Below are positions 54,761 to 62,465 of a stretch of DNA of 64,000 bases, in pieces. The notes beneath the pieces are model-generated. The model had not been told where the DNA came from and searched no databases. It worked only from the letters and a program-made list of their open reading frames with translations. Source of the stretch: a virus. The position numbers were made by a program, and so were the translations under genes. The stretch spans positions 1-64,000 of IMG/VR virus record IMGVR_UViG_3300014720_000001; one strand, written 5' to 3'. Position 1 is the first letter of the stretch, and each line of letters starts with the position of its first letter.

Positions 54761-55753
54761 TCAATAACGAATCCGAAGCGCGTCGGTATACCCGGCATAC
54801 TTGTACGTCGACGAAACCTCACCATAGCCACCTTCGAGGTTAATACTGGCCTTGGTTGCTCGGACCCACTCGCGATAGGCTTGCCACCGCGCTTGGCCGG
54901 CACGTTCATAGCTGGCTTCTTTGTTCTGGTCGTTTACAGACAGCCCAGCCGCGTTGTAGTCGAACTGATTACGGCGGAACTGCTCGGCCACCATCATGAA
55001 CAGGTTGGCGCAAATACCCTCCAGCCAGTGATATCTAAACGGGAAAGACTGGGTGTTGTATACGGCGTCGATGGGCGGGGGTACTTCGTTCCAGTACATA
55101 ACCGGGCGCGCAATCGCCAACGCAATCTCGGCGTCATCGAACATCAGGCTATCGAGCAGAAAGCTTTCGCCCGGAGCCGAATCGCGCAGGTGTAAGCGGA
55201 TCTCGGCGATGCTCGGAGGCCCGCCCGGCTGATTAACACTGGAAAACGTGCTGCGGCTGATTACGACCGAAAACGTGTTCGAGAAGATCACGCAGGGCTG
55301 GTTGCTGGCTTGAGCAGGCAAGCTAACCAGCGCTATCTCACCGTAGTACACACCGGGAACGCCAGTCAGGCTGTTCGACAACGCGACGATTACTTTGCCG
55401 GTCTCGGGCTCGACGATAGTGGCCGGAACCTCAATCGGCGCATTCTGATTGCCTAGCGACAGCTGTTCTTTTAGCCGCAGCCTGACCTGAAAGTCTTGCG
55501 CGTCGGTGCAGGCTGTCAGGTTTACAGGGCGGCCTTCGCGGTCGTGCATTGTCCACTCAATCGTGGCGCACTGGCCTTGCGTGAGCGTAATAGCGCGCAT
55601 GCGGGTCAGCAGCGGCTGCCCGTTCACGCCCGAAATAGGTGCGCTAATAACGTTCTGGCCGACGCACGAAACCGGTGTAATAGCTTGGCCGCCGGTATTG
55701 CCGTTGCAACACGGCACAATTGGGTGTTCAGCGGGCGTGGCAATAACAACCAT
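54761..55753 (-). CDS. Head-tail connector or neck protein
   Basis: 330 residues. MVVIATPAEHPIVPCCNGNT begins a Cys-containing N-terminus. A beta domain (TLTQGQCATIEWTMHDREGR) resembles the BppU-type N-terminal fold seen in many phage structural proteins. A C-terminal helical part follows with YHWLEGICANLFMMVAEQFR and ARWQAYREWVRATKASINLE. Neck or connector role is inferred from position between head and tail genes. ACACGGAGGT precedes the ATG by five bases; GTATACT is just upstream. Confidence 0.72.
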   Translation of the reverse strand: MVVIATPAEHPIVPCCNGNTGGQAITPVSCVGQNVISAPISGVNGQPLLTRMRAITLTQGQCATIEWTMHDREGRPVNLTACTDAQDFQVRLRLKEQLSLGNQNAPIEVPATIVEPETGKVIVALSNSLTGVPGVYYGEIALVSLPAQASNQPCVIFSNTFSVVISRSTFSSVNQPGGPPSIAEIRLHLRDSAPGESFLLDSLMFDDAEIALAIARPVMYWNEVPPPIDAVYNTQSFPFRYHWLEGICANLFMMVAEQFRRNQFDYNAAGLSVNDQNKEASYERAGQARWQAYREWVRATKASINLEGGYGEVSSTYKYAGYTDALRIRY

Positions 55754-55757
55754 GTGA

Positions 55758-55767
55758 ACCTCCGTGT
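55758..55767 (-). promoter_or_regulatory. ACACGGAGGT ribosome site, possible CsrA target
   Basis: Exact ACACGGAGGT on the minus strand, placed as the Shine-Dalgarno of 54761-55753. It is close to the CsrA consensus RUACARGGAUGU. Copies at 58161-58170 and 58639-58648 are identical. Confidence 0.6.
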
Positions 55768-55776
55768 TACACCGTA

Positions 55777-55783
55777 AGTATAC
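55777..55783 (-). promoter_or_regulatory. GTATACT element after a terminator
   Basis: The minus strand reads GTATACTTACGGTGTAAC right after the terminator at 55790-55821 and 23 bases before an ATG. The pairing of terminator then element suggests a new transcript start for the neck and tail genes. Confidence 0.5.
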
Positions 55784-55789
55784 AAATAA

Positions 55790-55821
55790 AAACGGCTGGC
55801 CGCTTACGCAGCCAGCCGTTT
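55790..55821 (-). terminator. Rho-independent terminator after the head genes
   Basis: A perfect 11-pair stem (AAACGGCTGGC / GCCAGCCGTTT) with a 10-base loop, followed on the minus strand by TTATTTG after the stem T's. It separates the head gene block (55846 and upward) from the neck genes. Confidence 0.85.
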
Positions 55822-55845
55822 AGAAGAGATTGACGAGGTTGACGC

Positions 55846-56166
55846 TCAGTCCCAACCTTCCGGGGTCTTTGTGCCCAGAGTGTCTGCGTTGAGGTTGACC
55901 TGATCGATGCTGCCATCGTCTTCGTCGGTGAGGTAAACGGCCGGCGACTTGGTGATAACTAGCTTGCCGTCTTCAAGCGCGCGTTCGAGCGCTTTGAACT
56001 GCCGCTGACCACCGCGTCCGCCCTTGCCTACCGTCGCGACAAGATCGCCGGGGACGGTGTACGTTTCGTTGTCAGCGAGACGCTTGCCGTGCGCACCGAG
56101 GAAGCCGAACACCCGGGCGGCGCCCGAGACGTTCTTAACTGTCGTGTATAAACCGGGTACTGCCAT
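55846..56166 (-). CDS. Small head-region virion protein
   Basis: 106 residues, MAVPGLYTTVKNVSGAARVF, then GFLGAHGKRLADNETYTVPG and a long helix. Beta-rich N-terminus with an acidic C-terminus (YLTDEDDGSIDQVNLNADTL). Small proteins like this sit near the major capsid gene of large phages and may be head decoration or head completion proteins. GGAG precedes the ATG by nine bases. Terminator follows. Confidence 0.7.
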   Translation of the reverse strand: MAVPGLYTTVKNVSGAARVFGFLGAHGKRLADNETYTVPGDLVATVGKGGRGGQRQFKALERALEDGKLVITKSPAVYLTDEDDGSIDQVNLNADTLGTKTPEGWD

Positions 56167-56185
56167 TGTTAGTTACTCCATTTCT

Positions 56186-56575
56186 TCAGGATGCGCTTTG
56201 CAGAGCCGCGGCAGCAGCAGCCTGCAGCGTCAGAACCGCCTGCGCAATCGCAGGTTGCTCCGCCGCTACGCTCGCCACATCGCCGTAAGCAGCCGCCTTT
56301 TCACCAGTGCCGCCGAGGCCCGCGGCGGCAAGCATCTCGTCCAACTGCTTGTTAGCAGTCGAGAGCGAGGATGCTTGCGCGGCCGCGACCTTTTCTTGCT
56401 CCGCCGTGTAGAGCACATGAAGCTTGGAAGCAGCAGCCCACATTTCTGCGGCTTCGCCTTCCGAGCGCGGCTGGATGCCGTGCGCGGCAAGCTTCTCGAA
56501 GAAATACGGCGCGGCAAGTTCCGACACGATTGTGGCGTAAGCTTGCTCAGCCGCTTCTTTAACATTATCAGACAT
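56186..56575 (-). CDS. Helical Ala-rich head-region protein
   Basis: 129 residues, MSDNVKEAAEQAYATIVSEL followed by alternating helices and a low-complexity Ala-rich end (LTLQAAAAAALQSAS). AAAGGAG lies upstream of the ATG. It sits immediately downstream of the major capsid gene. It may be an internal or accessory capsid protein. No family is recognised. Confidence 0.7.
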   Translation of the reverse strand: MSDNVKEAAEQAYATIVSELAAPYFFEKLAAHGIQPRSEGEAAEMWAAASKLHVLYTAEQEKVAAAQASSLSTANKQLDEMLAAAGLGGTGEKAAAYGDVASVAAEQPAIAQAVLTLQAAAAAALQSAS

Positions 56576-56609
56576 AACGTGCTCCTTTGGGTTTAATTCC
56601 TACACGGCA

Positions 56610-57536
56610 TCACTTGAAGTTAACGCGAGCCAGACCGTTGGTATGGCCGAACGAGCCACCCGAAGTCTGGTAGGCGAAGTACTCAAGCATGTAAGCCTCA
56701 CGACGGATGTACATCGTGGTGGGCTCCAGCTCGTAGTTCTTGCCGATGAACTTCGGCGACGCAAACATGAACAGCGAGTCATCGGGGACAAGATCGCGCT
56801 TGATCGTGACGATCCAGCGGCAGTTGAGGAAGTTCGTCTCCGCCCAACCGTTCTTGATGATGTCCTGCGAGAAATCACCACCCATCTCGTCGCGACCGAA
56901 CTTGAGGAGTTCCTTGATCGTGATGTTATTCACGAGGCAGGTTTCAACCTCGAAGTGCGACGGCGTCCGGGGCATGACCTTCAGCGCGTCAACAAGGGTC
57001 TCACGGGTGATGCCGCCCGAGATCTCCTCGTACTGCACAACGCCGCTGGCGACGTTGGCAACACCCGGAGTCGGGAGCACGGCGTTGAAGGCGGCAATGA
57101 ACTTGCCGTCCTCTTCCGCCAGCATGTCCTTGATCATGTTGTCGCTGAGGACCTGACGGATGTCGATCACGTACGTACGCAGCTCGTCGACGTCCTTCAC
57201 AGCGCGGGGCGACACGATCCGGTCAAACATGACGCGGTAGCGCGGGCCACGGATGTAGAAGTTAATCGGGAGCGTCGCAAACGGGAGCGACACAGCCGCC
57301 GGGGAATCGGGCTCCTTGTCCACCACCTTGACGGGCTTGTCAGTATCAACCTGACGGTCAAGCTCGTCGTTGGTGATGGTCAGCGGCGGCATAATCCGCC
57401 GGTAGAACCCGTCTTCACGCATCTTGGTGCGCGTGAAGTCGTTAACCGCATCAATGGCCTGCTTCTGCATGCCGGGGGTATCAAGCTGCTCAAAAAGCGT
57501 TTCGTTGAGCAGTTGGATCTCTTGCTGAGTGGGCAT
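56610..57536 (-). CDS. Major capsid protein
   Basis: 308 residues, starting MPTQQEIQLLNETLFEQLDT. HK97-fold pattern: early helices, LPINFYIRGPRYRVMFDRIV in the E-loop/P-domain region, a long spine helix around SDNMIKDMLAEEDGKFIAAF, A-domain strands (CRWIVTIKRDLVPDDSLFMF) and the C-terminal AYMLEYFAYQTSGGSFGHTN. ATG 57536 is chosen because GGAGG lies nine bases before it; an ATG five codons earlier has no such site. Upstream are the scaffold and protease genes. Confidence 0.87.
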   Translation of the reverse strand: MPTQQEIQLLNETLFEQLDTPGMQKQAIDAVNDFTRTKMREDGFYRRIMPPLTITNDELDRQVDTDKPVKVVDKEPDSPAAVSLPFATLPINFYIRGPRYRVMFDRIVSPRAVKDVDELRTYVIDIRQVLSDNMIKDMLAEEDGKFIAAFNAVLPTPGVANVASGVVQYEEISGGITRETLVDALKVMPRTPSHFEVETCLVNNITIKELLKFGRDEMGGDFSQDIIKNGWAETNFLNCRWIVTIKRDLVPDDSLFMFASPKFIGKNYELEPTTMYIRREAYMLEYFAYQTSGGSFGHTNGLARVNFK

Positions 57537-57543
57537 TGTGGGA

Positions 57544-57553
57544 ACCTCCATGT
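57544..57553 (-). promoter_or_regulatory. ACATGGAGGT ribosome site of the capsid gene
   Basis: One-base variant of the ACACGGAGGT leader, placed as the Shine-Dalgarno of the major capsid gene. The ATG within it would be in frame but with no site upstream. Confidence 0.6.
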
Positions 57554-57575
57554 TCCTTATTTAGTTAGGGATAGG

Positions 57576-58154
57576 TCAGTCGATTGTCGCCGCGGTGCCC
57601 GCCGGCAGGTACACGCACCAGAAGGAGAGTGTATCCACACCATTGTGGTTCTTGGCCGCGCCGCTAGAAACAACACCGCAAACCGGGTTTACGTACTGCA
57701 CGGCGTTGGCCTTCGTCAGCACGCCCTCAACAGCAGCGCCGCCGCTGGTGGGAGCAGTCAGAAGGTCACCCGGAGCATACGTGACAGCGCTGCCGCCGGA
57801 CGTCTTCACGTACTCGGTGGTAGCGATTTCATAACCACCGGTCGCAACAAGACCCGACAGCTTGCCCGAGGGCGAAACCGCTTGGTGCATGAAGTTACCG
57901 GCCGCTGTGGTACCCGGATTGCTGACGTCAGCATCGGTCGAACCGTTCAGCAGGAAGATCGCGACGCCCGTGGCGCTGACGCCCGGAACGAACACGTCCT
58001 TGCCGCCCTCTTTCGAGAGGTGCACAACGCGACCGCGCGGAACATCATACGTGACTGTGCTCAGCAGCTTGGCCGAGTAGTCGAGGGACGCCATATCGAA
58101 CCAGCCCTTTTTGACGTCAAGGCCGTGTTCAAACATAAGATCAGGAGCAGGCAT
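57576..58154 (-). CDS. Possible head decoration protein
   Basis: 192 residues starting MPAPDLMFEHGLDVKKGWFD. Beta-rich sequence with VTYDVPRGRVVHLSKEGGKD, VSATGVAIFLLNGSTDADVS and a C-terminal LSFWCVYLPAG strand. The gene lies between a small helical protein and the major capsid gene, a place often held by head decoration proteins. ACACGGAGGT lies seven bases before the ATG. No named family is certain. Confidence 0.7.
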   Translation of the reverse strand: MPAPDLMFEHGLDVKKGWFDMASLDYSAKLLSTVTYDVPRGRVVHLSKEGGKDVFVPGVSATGVAIFLLNGSTDADVSNPGTTAAGNFMHQAVSPSGKLSGLVATGGYEIATTEYVKTSGGSAVTYAPGDLLTAPTSGGAAVEGVLTKANAVQYVNPVCGVVSSGAAKNHNGVDTLSFWCVYLPAGTAATID

Positions 58155-58160
58155 TGGTAG

Positions 58161-58170
58161 ACCTCCGTGT
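58161..58170 (-). promoter_or_regulatory. ACACGGAGGT ribosome site
   Basis: Exact ACACGGAGGT as the Shine-Dalgarno of the decoration-like gene at 57576-58154. Confidence 0.6.
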
Positions 58171-58208
58171 CTGTATCAATTGGAAACGTGTTCCGGTAAG
58201 GGACGAAC

Positions 58209-58634
58209 TCAGGTAGTGGGCGGGTTAAGACCAAGGCCCGTAAACAGCTTTACGTCGGAAGCCTTGAGGCGACCATCGCGGGCACCCACATACCCGCTCG
58301 TCAGACTGGCTGTCGGGTCGTAGCTGGCGGTCTTTGTGGCCACCGGCGTACCAAGACGAGCCATTTCAGCTGCGTTTTTATGCGCAGCTAATTTGATAAC
58401 AAGTTCCATCGTGCGCACCGGGTCTTGAAGGGCGGCAGCAAGCGCCTCCTTCTGGTGCGACTCGATCCGCTCGTTCTCCACGCACGCCTTGACGGCTTCG
58501 GGGATCAGGTGGGCCAGCTTTTCGCTGGTTTCAACCTGCGCCTTTTCGGCGGCGGCGGCTTTGGTCATCGCGGCATCGGAGTAACCGATGTAGTCGATGA
58601 TCTTCTGTACGAGCGCGTTATTCTGAGTAGACAT
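58209..58634 (-). CDS. Unknown head-assembly-region protein
   Basis: 141 residues, MSTQNNALVQKIIDYIGYSD, helical first half (KAQVETSEKLAHLIPEAVKA) and a Gly/Ser-rich C-terminus. It sits between the scaffold-like and decoration-like genes. It may be a minor capsid or assembly factor. The leader has ACACGGAGGT, five bases before the ATG. Confidence 0.7.
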   Translation of the reverse strand: MSTQNNALVQKIIDYIGYSDAAMTKAAAAEKAQVETSEKLAHLIPEAVKACVENERIESHQKEALAAALQDPVRTMELVIKLAAHKNAAEMARLGTPVATKTASYDPTASLTSGYVGARDGRLKASDVKLFTGLGLNPPTT

Positions 58635-58638
58635 TAAA

Positions 58639-58648
58639 ACCTCCGTGT
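58639..58648 (-). promoter_or_regulatory. ACACGGAGGT ribosome site
   Basis: Exact ACACGGAGGT as the Shine-Dalgarno of 58209-58634. Confidence 0.6.
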
Positions 58649-58650
58649 GA

Positions 58651-59994
58651 TCAACGATTCACGAGTTCGATGACGTGCTGCTTCATCATGTCCCGCAGCT
58701 GGCGCGAACGCTTTGTGCGGGCTTCTTTGACTTGAAACTTGCCAGCACGCTTAAAGTTTACAACAGCGCGGCCGATGGCGTCTAAATCTTTAGCAGCTGC
58801 CATCTTCGGCTCTTCCACCGGCGGCACGGCCGCTTCCGGAGCAGCGCCGGCTTCCGGCGGCAGACTGCCTTCAGCGCCACCACCCTGCGCACCGGACAGC
58901 GCTTGCAGCAGCGCTTCCGGCGGAATGCCAAGTTCTTCAAGCGCCATCGCCAGCTCTTGAACAGCCTCGTCTTCCGACGGCTCGCCGGCAGCTTCGGGCG
59001 CCGGGCCACCTTCTGCGCCCATCAGGGCCTCAAGGCCGGCGGGAGCAGCTTCGGGGGCGGGCGCGTCGCTCATACCGGAAGCAGCATCTTCGGGCGCGGA
59101 GTGATCTTCGCCTTCCGTGGCTTCTTCGGTCGGATCGGCCGCGGCGGCCTTCGAGTTCAGGAAGCCGATGAACAGGTCGGCCATCTCGTCAGCTTCACGA
59201 ATGGTGTTCGCACACACTTCGCGAACCGAGGCTTCAGCCGCTTCTTTGTTTAAGCCAAGTTGCGCGGCCAGTTCGTAGCCAGCTTTGAACGCGGCAGCCT
59301 TACCCTCGCGAAGAGCGGCGAGATCAGAACCTTCGATCTTGCCATTGTCGTTTACATCGAGCTTGTGCTGGTCGCCTTTCAGGTTGCTGCCGGCGTGCTC
59401 GCTTTTCTCTTCAGCGGGGGTCTCTTTTTTTTCTTCGGCCTTTTCCTTCAAAAAAGCCGGCAGCTCAGCGGCCTTCTCGTTGGTCAGCTTGTTGGCGCCA
59501 AAGTTAATGAGGTTGGCAAGAATATCGTTGCCCAGCTCGCCAGCGCGTTCGCGGGCTTGCTTGAACGTTACCGAGCTGTACTTCTCGCCGTCATTAGCCT
59601 TAACCGGCGACGAGGTGCCCGGGTCGTCTTTGTCGCCTTTGAAGTCTTTTTCGTTGGCCGGATCTTCGCCGGTCGCCTTGGCCGACACGCCGATGTTCGT
59701 CTGCACGTCGTCTTGACGACCTTCTTGCGACAGCTCCGGTGTGTTGTCTACAGCGAGAGCGCCCTGCTGCTTCTTGATGTCCGATTCGTACTCGCTGGCG
59801 CGCGCACCGGTGCTGGCGTTCTGCACACCGTTGTCGGCGCTGGTTGTCGGGTGCGAAGAAGCGCCCTGATATCCACCCGGATCAGAGGGCACGGGACCGG
59901 CAGACTTTTCAGCCGCAGTCTTAACGGGGCTCTGCGCAATCTCGGCGGCGAGAGCGTTGAGTTGATCGAACAGTGAACGTTGCATCCGTGCCAT
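58651..59994 (-). CDS. Scaffold or prohead core protein with an EF-hand-like loop
   Basis: 447 residues, strongly acidic, Ala/Glu-rich, with disordered N-terminal part (GPVPSDPGGYQGASSHPTTS), a helical middle, a Pro/Ala/Glu-rich segment (PAPEAAPAGLEALMGAEGGP), and a basic C-terminal helix (ARTKRSRQLRDMMKQHVIEL) as in scaffold proteins that bind capsid protein. Around residues 212-223 is a perfect EF-hand-like loop DVNDNGKIEGSD. Located between the protease and capsid genes, as prohead cores are. It is probably cleaved and lost on maturation. Confidence 0.8.
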   Translation of the reverse strand: MARMQRSLFDQLNALAAEIAQSPVKTAAEKSAGPVPSDPGGYQGASSHPTTSADNGVQNASTGARASEYESDIKKQQGALAVDNTPELSQEGRQDDVQTNIGVSAKATGEDPANEKDFKGDKDDPGTSSPVKANDGEKYSSVTFKQARERAGELGNDILANLINFGANKLTNEKAAELPAFLKEKAEEKKETPAEEKSEHAGSNLKGDQHKLDVNDNGKIEGSDLAALREGKAAAFKAGYELAAQLGLNKEAAEASVREVCANTIREADEMADLFIGFLNSKAAAADPTEEATEGEDHSAPEDAASGMSDAPAPEAAPAGLEALMGAEGGPAPEAAGEPSEDEAVQELAMALEELGIPPEALLQALSGAQGGGAEGSLPPEAGAAPEAAVPPVEEPKMAAAKDLDAIGRAVVNFKRAGKFQVKEARTKRSRQLRDMMKQHVIELVNR

Positions 59995-60037
59995 GACTTT
60001 CTCCTTTGGGGTCTAACCGTTTCCGATTAGCTTCCGT

Positions 60038-61495
60038 TCATGTGACATAATTTTGCATTACACAGTGGTTGGCTGTCAACCAATTGTTTCCGTATTTCTC
60101 GCAGATAGTAGCGAAGGCAGCGATCTTATACAACGCGTAGTGTTGCGCAAGAGCTGTTTCTGCTTTGCCACTTGCTTGCGTGTCAGACGGAAACTCCATT
60201 GCCCGCACGTTACGAAGAGCAGCTAAATATGCGCGTTTCTCAACGTTAACGGGTAATACGCTATGTGTGTGAGCCAACTTCTCAGCCCACACGCGCACGC
60301 TAGGCGGCGCAGAGTCAGCTGGGAAGTACACATTGTTCTCAAGTAGCCCAACTACGTCAACGTCGTTTGCTAACTTTGAGAACACGTTAGGCAGAGCATA
60401 CGCAACTGCACTAACAAGTGTGGCGTTAGCTGACTTAACTGTCAACGCCAAAAAATCTCGCAAGGGCAAGATTACTCCGGCGTCTGCTAGTCCGCGTAAC
60501 ACCTCCGCCATTTTAACAGATGGCGCGCTGTTTGTATCAAGAGGGGGTTGTACTTCTTCAGACCCGGCGAGAGCTGCTTGCGCCCAGTTACCGCGAGCGC
60601 CTGCATCCTTCTCCGCCTGCACAAGCTGGGTTAACGCCTCTAACTGTGACTGAACGCGCGCCCCGGGTGTGCGGCCTAAGTCGAAACCAAGCGGAGCGGT
60701 AATACCTAGTTGCTCGGCTAGTTCGGCGCCAGAAACACAGGTGGCAGACGCGGCTTTCTGCAGCTGGCCAGACACGTACGCAATACGGTCAGCCGGACGG
60801 AAAACGTGGCTGATATCAAAAAACGTCGGGTTTGGATTATCGGCGTGCAGTACGTGGCCGTCTTCGAGCACCCGGCCCATGTTGTGCTTTAACCCGCCCG
60901 CCTTGCAGTGGCCGCCGTTTTCAACCGAGTCGCAGTATTCCGCGCGGGTCTTGGCCGAGTTACCGCAGGACGAGCACTTGTCGAACGGGATCTTGCAGGC
61001 CATCGACACGGCAATCTCTTTATCGTTGGCTAGCTTTTCCAGTTCCTTGTCCGCAATGAGGCCGCCGTTTCGGTCCGCCGCTTCTTTCGAGCCGTTCAGC
61101 GCCACGACCAGCTCGATTCGCTTCATGGGCTCGTGGTAGGCACTGGCCTTTACAATCCCGAAGCTTTTGGCCGGGTTCTTATTGGCATGGTCGCGGTAAA
61201 AGCGCGCAAACTTCTCGAACGTCTGGTGGTAGTTACGGCAGCAGTCGCGGGTAAAGCCGTCACCGTTGCGGTTCGGGCCGTAGTCTTCCGTGGCGCCGAT
61301 CGCGATCATGTGAACCGGCACTTCGTCTTTGGCAAACTTGATGTTTTCGAGCTTGTGGGCAAACTCAGCCCCGGCGCGCTTAACGAGTTCTTGCTTGTCG
61401 GCGCCGATGATGCCGCGGCTAGATACTTTAATCAGAGCAGCAACGGGCTCGCTAAAGTCTTGGGCGTGCGGCTGAATAACCTTGATCATGCTCAT
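60038..61495 (-). CDS. Capsid maturation protease, candidate
   Basis: 485 residues. N-terminal half contains HMIAIGATEDYGPNRNGDGF, then FYRDHANKNPAKSFGIVKAS, AYHEPMKRIELVVALNGSKE and VSMACKIPFDKCSSCGNSAK. These blocks match the prohead-protease-like family of large phages, with a conserved His and a CxxC...C...C cysteine set (~190-215) that may bind zinc. The C-terminal half is helical and probably scaffolding. It lies upstream of the scaffold gene, the usual order. The catalytic residues are inferred, not proved. Confidence 0.75.
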   Translation of the reverse strand: MSMIKVIQPHAQDFSEPVAALIKVSSRGIIGADKQELVKRAGAEFAHKLENIKFAKDEVPVHMIAIGATEDYGPNRNGDGFTRDCCRNYHQTFEKFARFYRDHANKNPAKSFGIVKASAYHEPMKRIELVVALNGSKEAADRNGGLIADKELEKLANDKEIAVSMACKIPFDKCSSCGNSAKTRAEYCDSVENGGHCKAGGLKHNMGRVLEDGHVLHADNPNPTFFDISHVFRPADRIAYVSGQLQKAASATCVSGAELAEQLGITAPLGFDLGRTPGARVQSQLEALTQLVQAEKDAGARGNWAQAALAGSEEVQPPLDTNSAPSVKMAEVLRGLADAGVILPLRDFLALTVKSANATLVSAVAYALPNVFSKLANDVDVVGLLENNVYFPADSAPPSVRVWAEKLAHTHSVLPVNVEKRAYLAALRNVRAMEFPSDTQASGKAETALAQHYALYKIAAFATICEKYGNNWLTANHCVMQNYVT

Positions 61496-61497
61496 GT

Positions 61498-62463
61498 TTA
61501 CTCTCCCGCGGACGAGCCGCCCAAGCTGTTAAGAAGCGCCGGGACACCGAGCGCGCCAAGGACGGGAAGACCGATGCCGGCCAGTCTGCCGCCAACACGC
61601 GGTAGTTTACGCAGCGCAGCTTGCAGCTGTTGACCGGTTAAACGTCGGCCCGCGGTGCCGACGCCAGACGCCGGCTCCGACGCGATTGCGGCGAGTACGT
61701 TCGCGGTATCGTCGGCACCGCGGCCAAGTATACCGCCAAGAAAATCGCCGCGGGCGGCGCGGGCCGCGTTTTGTACGCGCCCAGCTACGCTTGCCGGCGT
61801 ATTAATTTTTGCTTCTTCGAACGGAAGGCTGACGTCACGATTAACGCGGTCTGTACCAAAAATACCGCTTAAAAGTCGATTACGTGTAAACGGCGCAAAC
61901 GGCGTTTTTCGCACATGCTGTGTCAAGTTATCTGTAATTTTCGACGCGCCGCTGTTTGCCCGCAGTTGTTCAATTGTTGGTCGCAGTTGTTTAACGACCG
62001 GATCATCAGACTCAAGCAGTCGGTTCAGTTTGCCGTACGCGTCGATAGAGTTGGCAACTTGTCGGCCACCGTACGCGCCGGCTCCGGCGCCAGCCAGATT
62101 AAACAGCGCATTACTTGACGACCCGTCTTGATTCTTTACGGCAGCAATCGCGGGTGGCGGAGCCGTTTTTGTAAGCAGCATGTTCTTAGCCGCGGTTGCA
62201 CCGAGGCCGCCGATGCCGCCCATGAGCGCGTAGTCCAACACGGCACGCCGTTTTTTCTTTCCTTGTAGCGCACCAATCAACCCGCCTGCGCCAGCACCGA
62301 TAGCGGCGTTTTGGAGATACGGGTTGCTAAGCACCTGCGAAAGATCAGCTTGCTTCGTTAGCGCAGTGGTCACCGCAGCCACCTTCTCAACCGCCGCGTC
62401 GGGGGTGCGGGTTGCGATAGCCGATAAACCGCGCGCTAATTCTTGTGCGTCAGTTGTATTCAT
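61498..62463 (-). CDS. Internal virion protein with Gly-zipper segments
   Basis: 321 residues. Two hydrophobic Gly/Ala-rich stretches (AAIGAGAGGLIGALQG and LMGGIGGLGATAAKNMLL) and a further one (FNLAGAGAGAYGGRQVANSI) suggest membrane-inserting Gly-zipper helices. The rest is helical and basic (RLTGQQLQAALRKLPRVGGR). Such proteins are often ejected or held inside heads of large phages. No named family is recognised. Confidence 0.7.
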   Translation of the reverse strand: MNTTDAQELARGLSAIATRTPDAAVEKVAAVTTALTKQADLSQVLSNPYLQNAAIGAGAGGLIGALQGKKKRRAVLDYALMGGIGGLGATAAKNMLLTKTAPPPAIAAVKNQDGSSSNALFNLAGAGAGAYGGRQVANSIDAYGKLNRLLESDDPVVKQLRPTIEQLRANSGASKITDNLTQHVRKTPFAPFTRNRLLSGIFGTDRVNRDVSLPFEEAKINTPASVAGRVQNAARAARGDFLGGILGRGADDTANVLAAIASEPASGVGTAGRRLTGQQLQAALRKLPRVGGRLAGIGLPVLGALGVPALLNSLGGSSAGE

Positions 62464-62465
62464 GA

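Noticed and set aside
56643-58160. 505-codon plus-strand frame opposite the capsid and decoration genes
   Set aside because: It covers two well-supported minus-strand genes and has the Arg/His/Val-rich look of an antisense frame.
59260-59976. Plus-strand frame over the scaffold gene
   Set aside because: Antisense to a coding region with clear protein-like features; composition is that of a shadow frame.
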